Positions 7,879 to 16,907 of a DNA stretch of 64,000 bases are shown piece after piece. Position numbers and translations under genes: made by a program. Every line of letters starts with the position of its first letter. Within the stretch, counting starts at the first letter, position 1. The notes under the pieces are model-generated. The model saw only the letters and a list, made by a program, of their open reading frames with translations, was not told the DNA's origin and searched no databases. Source of the stretch: an uncultured Christensenellaceae bacterium (GTDB lineage Bacteria > Bacillota > Clostridia > Christensenellales > UBA3700). The DNA lies in contig CALWHE010000004.1 in assembly GCA_944380295.1 (NCBI GenBank), positions 40,681 through 104,680 on the forward strand, given 5' to 3'.

Positions 7879-8862
7879 ATGAGCACCGCAAAGAAAAAAG
7901 CTTTGATAATATCTTGCATGGCAGTGATCTTGTGCGCGGCTGTGATAGCGGGCGCGACTTACGCCCTCTTTACCGACGGCGAGCAATACGCCATCGGCGT
8001 GAACACGGGTAAGATAGACGTATCCGCCGCTTTGAGCATGGAAGACGCCTGGTCTGAAAGCCAGGCGGGCGTGAAAGAAAACGCAACCAAGGGCGAAGGC
8101 GAAATAACCTCTCTCACCGTGCCTCAGGGCGGCAAGGTGAGCATAGCCGAAGGCAAGACCGTTACTTTTTCCGAAATGTCTTTGGGCGACGGGGCCAAGT
8201 TCTCCCTCTCCTTTGACAACAAGAGCACGGTGGATATGCAATACCGCGTCAGCGTGAGCGTGAACGCCGGCGCAAGCAAGCTGCTGCGCGACCACCTCAC
8301 CCTGAAAGTGAACGACGGCGCCGCCGCGGACATGTTCGCGGACGGTCAGGAGCAAACCGCTCTGATAGACTGGACGGCGGTGGAAACGGGCGAAAACAAC
8401 GCCCCCGCGGCGCTGGACAAGCTGACCTTTGAGATAGCTCTGCCTTGGAGCGCGCTTGCCGATTCGGAAACTTACGACGAGGCGCAGAGCATCTCCCTCA
8501 CGGTGAAGATGGAAGCCATCCAGGCGAACGCGGACTCCATGCCCGTTTACGTCACCCTGGAAGAGGCGAGCACCGGCGCGCTTGAAGAGGCGCTCTCCGC
8601 CGTGGAAGAGGGCGGCACCGGCTTCATCACCCTGCCCGAAGGCGAGATAAGCTGGACGGACGCCATGAGCGAGTTGACCGCAAACAAGACGCTCACCATC
8701 GCCGGCGCGGGACAGGACAAGACCGTCATCTCCGCGGCGGGAAGCGGCTTCACGCAGATAAAGCTGCAAGGCACCGTCACCATCAAAGATCTTTCCACCA
8801 AGGGCTGCACCTTTGAGCTGAGCGGCAGCGTGACGATGGAAAACGTGGGGATAACCGTCTGA
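7879..8862 (+). CDS. TasA-like exported protein 3 with C-terminal extension
   Basis: A 327-residue paralogue: signal CAAVIAGATYALFTDGEQYA, then VNTGKIDVSAALS. The first ~220 residues form the TasA-like domain shared with the next two genes (common motifs EDAWSESQ, MSLGDGAKFSLSF, ...LLRDHLTLKV, ALIDWTAVE, LPWSALAD). The last ~100 residues (LEEALSAVEEGGTGFITLPEG to TIKDLSTKGCTFELSG) resemble the opening coils of the beta-helix found in genes 4 and 5, so this looks like a shorter version of them. AAGGAGAT precedes the ATG. It ends with a stop at 8860-8862; I see no frameshift linking it to the 8940 gene. Confidence 0.85.
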   Translation: MSTAKKKALIISCMAVILCAAVIAGATYALFTDGEQYAIGVNTGKIDVSAALSMEDAWSESQAGVKENATKGEGEITSLTVPQGGKVSIAEGKTVTFSEMSLGDGAKFSLSFDNKSTVDMQYRVSVSVNAGASKLLRDHLTLKVNDGAAADMFADGQEQTALIDWTAVETGENNAPAALDKLTFEIALPWSALADSETYDEAQSISLTVKMEAIQANADSMPVYVTLEEASTGALEEALSAVEEGGTGFITLPEGEISWTDAMSELTANKTLTIAGAGQDKTVISAAGSGFTQIKLQGTVTIKDLSTKGCTFELSGSVTMENVGITV

Positions 8863-8939
8863 GGCGACCCGCACGACAGGCAAGGCGGCAGGACTTTTCC
8901 GCCGCCGCAAAAGAAACATTCTTTTCGGAGATATAAAAA

Positions 8940-11105
8940 ATGACAGGTAAAAACAGTAAAAGATCCGCGCTCGTCGCTTCCGTGCTGGCAATAGCGCTGT
9001 GCGCGGCGATCATCGCGGGCGCTACCTTTGCGCTTTATACTTCCGGCTTTGAAAGTTCACTCACCGTCACGGCGGGCAACGTCAGACTGGAAGGCGACGT
9101 CACTTTGGATAAAGCATGGTCCACCGCCCAGGAGAGCGGCGAAAAAACGGAAGTCGTCCCTCAAAACGGCTCCGCCGCCATCGCCGCCACGGGCAGCTCC
9201 GTTGCCCTTGACGAAGAAACGGGCGCGGTGACCTTCAAAAACATCGGCTTGGGCGACGGCGCGCAGTTCACCGTCCAACTGGCGTTGAAGAACACGGTGA
9301 ACATGAAATACGCCGTTATCCTCAACGTAGGCACCGCTTCCGCCTTTTTCCGCGAAAACCTCGCCGTATCCGTCCAAGACGGCGCGGGCGAGAACAAGAG
9401 CGTGAGCCTTGCGCAAGGCTCCGCTTACCTGCTGGACTGGACGGAAGAACCCGCCGGCACCGCCACCGACAAGCGCTCCCGCTCCTTCACCTTTACCGTG
9501 GAGCTGCCCTGGGCGGCGCTTGCCAACGATAACGCTTACGGCGACAAGCCCTCCACTTCCAGAAAACTGGAATTGGACATCTGCGTGCGCGCGGTGCAGT
9601 CCAACGCCTATACGGGCGACTTCCTCGGCTCCGACGGCACGGCTTATTCCTCTTTTGAACAGGCTTTGGAGCAGACGGAAGACGGCGGCATCATCACCGT
9701 CGGACCCGCCGTGGAGCAGATATCCCTGCCCGCGGACATAGAAACGGTTTTGGCGGGCAGACAGCTCACCGTGCAGGGCGCGGGCGTTGACGTGACCACG
9801 CTCATCTCGGAAGCAACCAACGTGGTGGTGCCAAACGGACTGACCCTGGAAAATCTGACCGTGGGCAAAAAGCTCAACGGCAGACCGGGCGGCGCGATCC
9901 GCAACGTAAAAGTGGCTTATTACACCACGGGCAAACGTTACTCCCTGTTTGTCAACAACCCGAGCGGCACGCAGAGCGCAGAGCCTTTCCTCGTGGACAA
10001 TTGCGACATGTCCGACATCAGCGTCAGCAAGAGCGCGGCGGTGGAGATACGCAACATGAACATAGACGACGCCTTTTACGTCACCGCCTCCGCAGGCTCG
10101 CAGGTGACGCTGAAAGACAGCACGATCAAGAACTCTTCCAAGAGCAACACTCTCATTTCCCGAACGGAAAACTTTGTTGCGGAAAACTGCACGATCATTG
10201 CCGAACAAGCCTACTGCGTTTCCGCTGTGGACGGCGGCAAGATAGAGCTTAACGGCTGCGCTCTGACCGCGCAGGCGGAAGGCAAAACGGCGATAGCGGC
10301 AAACGGAGAAAATTCCCGCGTCGTCATCAAGGACTGCGACGTGACCGCGCTCAGCTCCCCTCTTTTTGCCTATAACGGCGGCAAGATAACCTTGGAGAGC
10401 GGCAACGTGAGCAGCAGCAAGAAGAGTGACTCCATCCTGGTTCAGATGGGTTACTCCGGTCAAGGCAGCGGCACTTTCGAGATGAACGGCGGCGTGCTTG
10501 ACGCAAGCACCCCCGGCTCTTCCGCCGTGTTTATGGAAGAGGATTCGCTCGTGACGATAACGGGCGGCTCCGTCAAGGCGGACACCTTTGCTTTGAGCAC
10601 CAATAACACCACCGGCGGCGACGTGGTAGTGAATATTTCCGGCGGCGAGATAATCGCGGCAAACGCCACGGCCATATATATGCCCATCGGCAAGGAGCTG
10701 AACATCTCCGGCGGCAGCGTTTGCGGCACGGCGGCGATAGACGCCCGCATAGGAGCGGTGAACCTTTCCGGCAACGCCGTTCTGACCGCCACCAAGGCGC
10801 AGGCGGAGCCTTTGCGCTTTGACTCTTACAATGAACCCCAGGGCGTGAACGGCGGCAGCTCCGCAGACGGCGCGGTGATCGTCCTCAACGGCAACCTTTA
10901 CACGGCGAACGGCACGGTAAAAGCGCTTTCCCTGACCGTTGCGGAGGGCGTGACGCTCAACTCCGCCAGCGGCGAATATGTCCACGTCTATGACTGGAAC
11001 AGGCTGGAAGAAAAGCAGAGCGTGAGCGTGAACGCCGGCTCTTACGCCGTGAAAAATTACTTCTATGACGGCAACGAAGAGGGCACCGTCACGGAAAAAG
11101 CATAA
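8940..11105 (+). CDS. TasA-like exported protein 4 with beta-helix-type repeat region
   Basis: A 721-residue exported protein. Residues 1-35 are a SipW-type signal (CAAIIAGATFALYTSGFES); about 36-225 are the TasA-like domain (KAWSTAQESGE, IGLGDGAQFTV, LLDWTEEP, ELPWAALAND). From about 230 to 670 there are irregular short repeats of the form 'GGxIxLxxCxxTA', 'VVIKDCDVTA', 'VTITGGSVKA', 'LNISGGSVCG', characteristic of right-handed beta-helices of the pectate-lyase or autotransporter-adhesin kind. No catalytic site is recognisable, so a structural or adhesive role is likelier than an enzymatic one. The ending VHVYDWNRLEEKQSV...GTVTEKA is shared with the internal part of gene 5. GGAGAT precedes the ATG. 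Confidence 0.85.
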   Translation: MTGKNSKRSALVASVLAIALCAAIIAGATFALYTSGFESSLTVTAGNVRLEGDVTLDKAWSTAQESGEKTEVVPQNGSAAIAATGSSVALDEETGAVTFKNIGLGDGAQFTVQLALKNTVNMKYAVILNVGTASAFFRENLAVSVQDGAGENKSVSLAQGSAYLLDWTEEPAGTATDKRSRSFTFTVELPWAALANDNAYGDKPSTSRKLELDICVRAVQSNAYTGDFLGSDGTAYSSFEQALEQTEDGGIITVGPAVEQISLPADIETVLAGRQLTVQGAGVDVTTLISEATNVVVPNGLTLENLTVGKKLNGRPGGAIRNVKVAYYTTGKRYSLFVNNPSGTQSAEPFLVDNCDMSDISVSKSAAVEIRNMNIDDAFYVTASAGSQVTLKDSTIKNSSKSNTLISRTENFVAENCTIIAEQAYCVSAVDGGKIELNGCALTAQAEGKTAIAANGENSRVVIKDCDVTALSSPLFAYNGGKITLESGNVSSSKKSDSILVQMGYSGQGSGTFEMNGGVLDASTPGSSAVFMEEDSLVTITGGSVKADTFALSTNNTTGGDVVVNISGGEIIAANATAIYMPIGKELNISGGSVCGTAAIDARIGAVNLSGNAVLTATKAQAEPLRFDSYNEPQGVNGGSSADGAVIVLNGNLYTANGTVKALSLTVAEGVTLNSASGEYVHVYDWNRLEEKQSVSVNAGSYAVKNYFYDGNEEGTVTEKA

Positions 11106-11158
11106 CTGACAGGCACACATCTTCCCGCCCCGCGCGGGAGTCATATCGGAGATGAAAC

Positions 11159-14095
11159 ATGACAAGTAAAAGATCTTTCAAATCTGCCTTGGCGATATCG
11201 GTGATGGTCGTCGTTTTATGCGCGGCAGTCATCGCGGGCGCCACCTTTGCGCTTTACTCTGCCCAAGACACGCATAACGTGACGGTGAACGCCGGTAAGA
11301 TAAGCGTCACCGCCACCGCAACGCTGGACAAACAGTGGTCCACCAACGAAGAAACGGGTGAACAGACAAGCTCCGTCACGGGCAGCAAAGTCACCGTGGA
11401 CGGCACGAACATCACCTTTGACAACATCGCTTTGGGCGACGGCGCGGACTTCACGCTCTCCCTGTCCATGAGCTATACCATCAACATGAAGTATTCCGTT
11501 CTGCTCACCCTGGACGGCGCTTCTTCCGACGGCTTTTTGCGCGACAACCTGGTTTTGACCGTAAACGGCGAGCAGTTCGATCTGAAAGCGGGCAGCGCCT
11601 ATGTGGTGGACTGGACGAACGCTTATGTGGCGGACGGCACGAGCCTGGGCAGACAGGTGAAGTTTTCCCTTTCCCTGCCCTGGTCCGCCAAGGCGCAGGA
11701 CGGCGGCTATGCCGGCTCTTCCGTCACCTTTAAGCTGACCACCCGCGCGGTGCAGATAAACGCCTTCACGGGCAGCATTGCCACTTCCGACGGCAGCACA
11801 TACACCGACCTTGCCGCGGCTGTGGCAAACGCGGCGCAGACGGACGTGATCTCTCTGGGCTATGAGATGCCCGTGGCGGAATGGTCGCAGGAAGCTGCCG
11901 CCGCCGCGCAAAACAAGCGGCTGGAAATAGTGGGCGCGGGCGAGGGAGAAACCACCCTCAACGCTTCCGCCGCCCTGCCTGCGGGCGTTACTTTGCGCAA
12001 CCTCACCGTGGGCGGAGAACTTAACGCCGCCGGCGGCGTCAGGCTGGAAGACGTCACCGTGAGCGGCGCCGCAAAAATAACCGGCGTGCAGAGCGCCGCG
12101 CTCGCCCGCACCGGCGCGCGCACGGAGAACACGACCGTGCTGGACAACGTGACCTTCAAAAGCGGCGTGACCCTCACGAACGCGGAAACGGTCATGAGCG
12201 GCTGCACCGGACTCAACGTCTATGTGGGCGGCGGCAGGTTGGAACTTGCCGACTGCGCCTTTGCCTCTGCCGGCACCTTTGCCCTTGATATCCACAACGC
12301 GCAGCTGACGATAAACGGCGGCTCTTACTCCGCCACGAACAGCGACACGCTCAATATGATGAACTCCACCGGCGAGATAAACGACGGCGTTTTTGAAGTG
12401 CACGGCGGCGCGAACAGAGCTTATCCCAACATCGTATCTTTGGGCACATATGCCGCAGGCGGCGTGGCGGAAGGCGGCTCTTCGCACCTGACGGTGAACG
12501 GCGGCACTTTCAACAGCCCTGACGCTTACGCCTTTGCCGTGTTCGCCTCTTCCGTCCTCGATTACAAGGGCGGGGACACAACGGCAAAATACTTCTGCGT
12601 CGCCGGCAACGGCACCAACGCAGGCACGATAACCGTCAATATCTCCGGCGGCAGCCTCTGCACCACTTCCGGTGAAGACGCGGCGATCTACGCCCCTTCC
12701 GCCATCGATCTGAACATCACGGGCGGCACCGTATCCGGCGCTTCCGTGCTGGACATCCGCATGGGCGGAGCCAACGTTTCCGTTGAAGGCAACGCCAAGC
12801 TCATCTCCACCTATGAAACGGTCAAACCTTTCACTTACAAGCAATCGAGCGGCGCTTCCGTATCCGACGGCTCCATGTTTATCCTCAACACCAACAGGTA
12901 TAAAAACCGCGGCACGGGCGACGCCGGCGAGATAACTTTCACCCTGGGCGAAACCGTGGACGTCACCGCCGCAAGCGGCAGGGTCGTCAACGTTTACAAC
13001 TGGAATCAGTTCGACGCGGAACAGACCTGCTCTTTTAACTTCGGCGCTTTCGACGGCGACGCGGCGGCGATAGGATATTACGATTATGCCGTGGAAGAAG
13101 GTCAGCCGGAAGGCAACCGCTCCGAAGGCACTCTCAACGCCAACGGTGTGATAGAGAGCGCGCAAAACGGCAAATATAACGCCGCATCTTTTAACACCAT
13201 TGTTGCGGCGCTCGCCGCCGGTGTGACGGACATGCAGCTGATCGCCTTCAACCAAAGCGCGGAGACCTTTGCCGTGGAAAGCGGCAGTGTGACGATCAAC
13301 GTGTGGGACGGCGTGATCTATCAAGCCTGCGCCACCATAAGCGAGGGCGCGAGCCTGAACGTCACCGGCAACGGCAGCGGCATTATCCGGGGCAGCGGCG
13401 ACCACACCCTTGTCAATAACGGCGCTCTCACCGTGGGACAAGGCGTGACCGTGGACAACATCTCCCACGGCAAGGCTGCCGTGATCAACAATGTGGGCGG
13501 CACCTTCACCTTGGACGGAGGCACGCTCACGCGCAGCCAAGAAGCGGGCAATGCCGAAAATAACGGCGGCAACAGCTTTTATGTGCTGCAAAACTTCGGC
13601 ACCGCGCTGATAAACGACGGCAGGATACGGGCGAACGGCAACTTTTCTTCCCTGATGGAAAACGGCTGGTATGACGGCACGCAAAACACCGCGCAGACCC
13701 CTTCCGTGATGACGATAAACGGCGGCACTTTCACGGGCGGCTTGAACACCGTGAAAAACGACGACTGGGGCGAAATGACCATTGCGGGCGGCACTTTTGA
13801 AAATTACTCCCAGCATTGCGTGCTCAACTGGAACGTCCTCAACATCACGGGCGGCTCTTTCACGAGCGATACCGATCATGTTCTTTACAACGGTTATCTA
13901 AACGACACGAGCGATAAAGGCATGCTGACGATAAGCGGCGGACACTTCCTAAGCGGCGGACTTTACAATTACAACGGCGGCAGCATCGAGGTCACGGGCG
14001 GCGTGTTCGGCACGTTCGACCCCTCCGCTTTTCTGGCGCCGGGCTATACCGCGACTGCGGGCGACAACGGTTATACCGTTTCCATAGCTCTCTGA
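11159..14095 (+). CDS. TasA-like exported protein 5, giant version with extended beta-helix
   Basis: The last and largest paralogue (978 residues). It has the SipW-type signal CAAVIAGATFALYSAQDTH and the same TasA-like domain (about 36-225: ATLDKQWSTNEETGEQ, IALGDGADFTLSL, YVVDWTNAYV, LPWSAKAQD). A first beta-helix-like region (about 230-640) ends with VVNVYNWNQFDAEQTC, the counterpart of the end of gene 4. A further ~330 residues follow with regular MTINGGTFTGG, MTIAGGTFENY, LNITGGSFTSD, LTISGGHFLSG and IEVTGGVFGTF repeats. Gene 5 therefore looks like gene 4 plus an added repeat domain. There is no wall anchor. CGGAGATG lies before the ATG, and a strong terminator follows. Confidence 0.85.
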   Translation: MTSKRSFKSALAISVMVVVLCAAVIAGATFALYSAQDTHNVTVNAGKISVTATATLDKQWSTNEETGEQTSSVTGSKVTVDGTNITFDNIALGDGADFTLSLSMSYTINMKYSVLLTLDGASSDGFLRDNLVLTVNGEQFDLKAGSAYVVDWTNAYVADGTSLGRQVKFSLSLPWSAKAQDGGYAGSSVTFKLTTRAVQINAFTGSIATSDGSTYTDLAAAVANAAQTDVISLGYEMPVAEWSQEAAAAAQNKRLEIVGAGEGETTLNASAALPAGVTLRNLTVGGELNAAGGVRLEDVTVSGAAKITGVQSAALARTGARTENTTVLDNVTFKSGVTLTNAETVMSGCTGLNVYVGGGRLELADCAFASAGTFALDIHNAQLTINGGSYSATNSDTLNMMNSTGEINDGVFEVHGGANRAYPNIVSLGTYAAGGVAEGGSSHLTVNGGTFNSPDAYAFAVFASSVLDYKGGDTTAKYFCVAGNGTNAGTITVNISGGSLCTTSGEDAAIYAPSAIDLNITGGTVSGASVLDIRMGGANVSVEGNAKLISTYETVKPFTYKQSSGASVSDGSMFILNTNRYKNRGTGDAGEITFTLGETVDVTAASGRVVNVYNWNQFDAEQTCSFNFGAFDGDAAAIGYYDYAVEEGQPEGNRSEGTLNANGVIESAQNGKYNAASFNTIVAALAAGVTDMQLIAFNQSAETFAVESGSVTINVWDGVIYQACATISEGASLNVTGNGSGIIRGSGDHTLVNNGALTVGQGVTVDNISHGKAAVINNVGGTFTLDGGTLTRSQEAGNAENNGGNSFYVLQNFGTALINDGRIRANGNFSSLMENGWYDGTQNTAQTPSVMTINGGTFTGGLNTVKNDDWGEMTIAGGTFENYSQHCVLNWNVLNITGGSFTSDTDHVLYNGYLNDTSDKGMLTISGGHFLSGGLYNYNGGSIEVTGGVFGTFDPSAFLAPGYTATAGDNGYTVSIAL

Positions 14096-14132
14096 CCCCA
14101 ACGGGTCGCAAGACCCTGTTTTCCCCATATCG

Positions 14133-14165
14133 GCGCCGCGGAACTTTCCGCGGCGCTTTTCTCTT
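14133..14165 (+). terminator. Intrinsic terminator ending the SipW/TasA locus
   Basis: GCGCCGCGGAA (14133-14143) pairs with TTCCGCGGCGC (14146-14156), followed by TTTTCTCTT. It lies 38 bases after the stop of the last TasA-like gene and marks the end of the plus-strand transcription unit. Confidence 0.85.
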
Positions 14166-14249
14166 GCCGCTCCGCCGCACTTTTGCCGCAAAAGGGCGCA
14201 AAAAAGCGCGCCTGCCCTGCAAGCGCGCTCCTTCCCTTTGCGGGCGGTT

Positions 14250-15734
14250 TTACCTGTATTCCATAACGCTCTCTTCCTGATAAGGCCGCTGCCGGCTGGA
14301 AAAACTGCCGTCCGGGCTTATCTTGATCTGCGCGCCGCCGCGCTGCTCTATGTGCCCGGAAATGCCGGGATAGGCGATATAGTCTATGCTCATGCCGTAT
14401 TCCAGGCGAATGGTGACCTTTTCTCCGTTTTCCTTTTCCGCCGTGACGTCTATGGCGTATGTGTTGTAATGGTCGTGCCCGCAGAAAATGGCTTGACAGC
14501 CGTTTTCCGCCGCCGTTTCAAACACCAGATCTTCATCCACGCCGGGGAAGGACTTTTCTCCGCTCTCTCCAGCCTTGCCGAAGACGTATTTCACGTTGGC
14601 GGTGTCTTGGTGCCCGTTGTCTTTATACTCTTCCCAATACCTGCCGTATTCGCGCAGCGGTATGTGGAAAAAGAGCATGTTTTTCACCCGGCTGCCGTTG
14701 CGCGCGCTGAGCGCCTGCATTTGCTCTGCATACCAGTCTATCTGATCTTGGTGGATGTTGTCATACTTCCAGGCAATGCCGAAGTAATCTCCGTCCGTAT
14801 AAGAATGCGAATCGAGCATCACCAGCGCCTGCGTGATATTGCTCAGCTCCTCTATCGTGTCCGCGTTGTATTTTTCCGCCGTTATCGTCACGCCCCGCTC
14901 GGGATGTCTGACCACGATGATGTCGTTGCCGAAGCCGGACAGTTCCTCTTCTCCCCTGCGGTATAAGAACTTGCCCCACTCTCCGCTCTCCGCCTTTTCC
15001 GTGAAGTAATCGGACACTTCCTCTCTGTTGTAAAGGCTGTATATCTCCGTGTCGTGATTGCCGAACACCACCGTCCAGTAAACGTCCAGAGAAACCATCA
15101 GCTCCCCGAACATCTCTATCTCGCGCCGGTTGTTCAGCGTGCCGGAAGCATATGGCACGGGAAAGCCCAGATCGCCCGTGACCACCACCAGATCCAAGCC
15201 GTCGTCCTGCGCCGCCCTTTTCACCACCGTTTCCACCGCGTCTATTGCCCAGCGGTCCTTTTGCGCGGAAAAGGGTCCCGCGCCCAAATGTATGTCTGTG
15301 AGGTGCAGGACGTGGAATTCGTCGTCCGCGCTCTCCGCCACAAACTCGTAATAGCCCGTGGCGCTCTCTTCCGCGTCTATCAACGTGAACTCGGAATCGT
15401 ATTCCACCGCCTCTATGGTGGCGATATAGTCAAAGTTGCCCGTCCAGCCCACATAGCTGACCGCCGCGCAGATCGCCGCAAACAGCGCGATCGCGCCGAA
15501 CACGCAGCCCGTGATGATCAGGTCGCGCTTGGTGCGCTTTTTCCTCTCTTCCGGGGTCATGTCTTTGCGGCGCTTTCTTTTCTTCTTCTTTTTCCCCGCC
15601 TTTTCGCCGCCGGAAGGCTCCTGCGCGGTCTGCTCCGGCGCAGCCTGCTCTTGCGGCTGCTGCCTTTCCGCGTCCGCCGCGGCAAGCCGCTCTTCCGCCT
15701 GCTCTCCGCCCGGCTGCATGTCCTCTTCTCTCAT
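14250..15734 (-). CDS. Membrane-anchored calcineurin-like metallophosphoesterase
   Basis: A 494-residue protein. Residues 1-70 are a charged, Gln/Lys-rich cytoplasmic tail (KKKKKRKRRK); residues about 72-95 form one transmembrane helix; the remainder is an extracytoplasmic phosphoesterase domain. The full set of metal ligands is visible: LTDIHLG, VVTGDLGF, VFGNHDTE, FFHIPLREY and IFCGHDHYN. The set and spacing resemble the Dcr2/purple-phosphatase-like branch, but the substrate cannot be read. AAAGGAGGAATT precedes the ATG at 15734, supporting this start over a Met five codons later. The start overlaps the upstream CDF gene's stop by four bases, so the two are cotranscribed. Confidence 0.88.
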   Translation of the reverse strand: MREEDMQPGGEQAEERLAAADAERQQPQEQAAPEQTAQEPSGGEKAGKKKKKRKRRKDMTPEERKKRTKRDLIITGCVFGAIALFAAICAAVSYVGWTGNFDYIATIEAVEYDSEFTLIDAEESATGYYEFVAESADDEFHVLHLTDIHLGAGPFSAQKDRWAIDAVETVVKRAAQDDGLDLVVVTGDLGFPVPYASGTLNNRREIEMFGELMVSLDVYWTVVFGNHDTEIYSLYNREEVSDYFTEKAESGEWGKFLYRRGEEELSGFGNDIIVVRHPERGVTITAEKYNADTIEELSNITQALVMLDSHSYTDGDYFGIAWKYDNIHQDQIDWYAEQMQALSARNGSRVKNMLFFHIPLREYGRYWEEYKDNGHQDTANVKYVFGKAGESGEKSFPGVDEDLVFETAAENGCQAIFCGHDHYNTYAIDVTAEKENGEKVTIRLEYGMSIDYIAYPGISGHIEQRGGAQIKISPDGSFSSRQRPYQEESVMEYR

Positions 15735-16603
15735 AATTCCTCCTTTTCCGTGAAAATAACGCTTATCCCCTCTTTTTCCGCGCCCTCTTTCACGGCTTTT
15801 TTCACCGCGTTTATTTCTCCTTCCGTCAAATTTTGCTCAAATTCCAAGCTGACAAAGGCTTCCGCGCGCTTTGCGCCGCAGTCGAACAGTCTGATCCGCG
15901 CCTGCCTCACCGCCTTGTGCGCGCTTATCAGGGCGCGCAGCGCCTCTTCTCTCTCCTCGTCCGCGCCGCCGATAAGTTTGTATACCGCCGGCACAAGCAG
16001 TTTCACGCCCTCGGCTATCATCACCGCGCTGATCATAAGTCCGACCAGCGCGTCCGCCGGAAAAGAGATATAACGCGCCAAAAACAGCCCCACCAGCGTG
16101 AACAGCGTGATGAACGTGTCCAACAGGCTGTCCAGCGCCTGCGCCTTGATCACGCCCGAACCAAAGCGCCTGTGCTCTGCAAAAAACAGTCCCGCCATCA
16201 CCGCTTTGACCGCCGCCGTTGCCGCCACCACGCCGAACTGCACCCAGGAAAAGGTGACCACGGGGTGATAAAAAAACCGCTCCGAAGCCTGCCAGGCGAA
16301 CACCCCGCCCACCACGATGACGATGAGCGCCATAAAAAGCGTGACCGCATATTCCAGCCTGCCCAGCCCGAAGGGGAATTTTTTGCTTGCCTTTTTGCCT
16401 TCCAGGGAAAAGCCCGCCGCCGCGCCGGCGTTGGAAAACACGTCCCCGAAGTTGTTCACCCCGTCCGAGATGACGGCGATGCTGTTGGTGTAAACGCCGC
16501 AAAGCACCTTGGTCAGACCCAGCGCGAAATTCGCGCCGCAGGCTCCGACCGAAGCGAGCGTTTTTATCTTTTTTTCCCTCTCTTCCGCATTGGCGGCAGG
16601 CAT
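15731..16603 (-). CDS. Cation diffusion facilitator (CDF) family metal exporter
   Basis: A 290-residue inner-membrane transporter that would exchange a divalent metal (Zn2+, Mn2+ or Fe2+) for protons. I use the ATG at 16603 (MPAANAEERE), preceded by GGAGGTG; an in-frame upstream Met has no ribosome site. The signature SDGVNNFGDVFSN on the second helix and SLLDTFITLF on the fifth carry the family Asp/Asn positions. The first signature has N-x-x-D (NNFGD), where zinc-type members have H-x-x-D, so the metal preference may differ from Zn. A short cytoplasmic C-terminal domain follows (ARIRLFDCG...). It is translationally coupled to the phosphoesterase. Confidence 0.9.
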   Translation of the reverse strand: MPAANAEEREKKIKTLASVGACGANFALGLTKVLCGVYTNSIAVISDGVNNFGDVFSNAGAAAGFSLEGKKASKKFPFGLGRLEYAVTLFMALIVIVVGGVFAWQASERFFYHPVVTFSWVQFGVVAATAAVKAVMAGLFFAEHRRFGSGVIKAQALDSLLDTFITLFTLVGLFLARYISFPADALVGLMISAVMIAEGVKLLVPAVYKLIGGADEEREEALRALISAHKAVRQARIRLFDCGAKRAEAFVSLEFEQNLTEGEINAVKKAVKEGAEKEGISVIFTEKEEL

Positions 16604-16620
16604 AAACACCTCCGTCTTAC

Positions 16621-16648
16621 AAAAACGATATTTGCGCATATCGTTTTT
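16621..16648 (-). promoter_or_regulatory. Perfect 28-base inverted repeat in the leader of the CDF gene
   Basis: Arms AAAAACGATAT (16621-16631) and ATATCGTTTTT (16638-16648) are perfectly complementary around a 6-base TTGCGC centre. The repeat lies between the ribosome site of the CDF gene and an extended -10 element (TGT-TATAAT on the minus strand, 16672-16680). It could be an operator for a metal-responsive repressor or, because the hairpin ends in T5, an attenuator. Neither can be decided from sequence. Confidence 0.5.
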
Positions 16649-16671
16649 AATCATTGTGTCGATATATACAC

Positions 16672-16680
16672 ATTATAACA
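16672..16680 (-). promoter_or_regulatory. Extended -10 promoter of the CDF-phosphoesterase operon
   Basis: On the minus strand TGT precedes TATAAT (16677-16672). No good -35 at 17 bases is visible; TTGTCG lies one or two bases too far. Transcription would start near 16665, just ahead of the 28-base inverted repeat. Confidence 0.5.
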
Positions 16681-16764
16681 GAAAAAACGCAATTTGCGAC
16701 AAAAACTTTCAAAAACGGGTCAAAGCGCTTAAAAACAACTTTTCCGCCGCGGCCGCCTTGCGGC

Positions 16765-16790
16765 AAAAGCGCGCCAAAAGGCGCGCTTTT
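16765..16790 (-). terminator. Bidirectional intrinsic terminator
   Basis: GCGCGCC (16769-16775) pairs with GGCGCGC (16780-16786) around AAAA, with four A before and four T after, so it can act in both directions. On the minus strand it lies 118 bases beyond the YwaF-like gene stop. The 16604-16907 gap otherwise holds only the CDF leader elements. Confidence 0.7.
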
Positions 16791-16907
16791 CTTTGCCCGG
16801 AAGCGTGAGCAGCGCGCTCCTGCGAACGCGTTCGCCGCCCCTGCAAAACCGATCGATTTTCCCTTTATGCGTCCGTTCGGCGTTCCGCCTCTTGCTCGGC
16901 GGCGCCG

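Noticed and set aside
8863..8939. Frameshift joining the 7879 and 8940 TasA-like genes
   Set aside because: Each has its own complete signal sequence and ribosome site, so they are separate paralogues.
9057..13879. Long minus-strand open frames opposite the two large TasA-like genes
   Set aside because: They are antisense to proteins with signal peptides and repeats, have no ribosome sites, and show the same His/Arg/Gly shadow composition.
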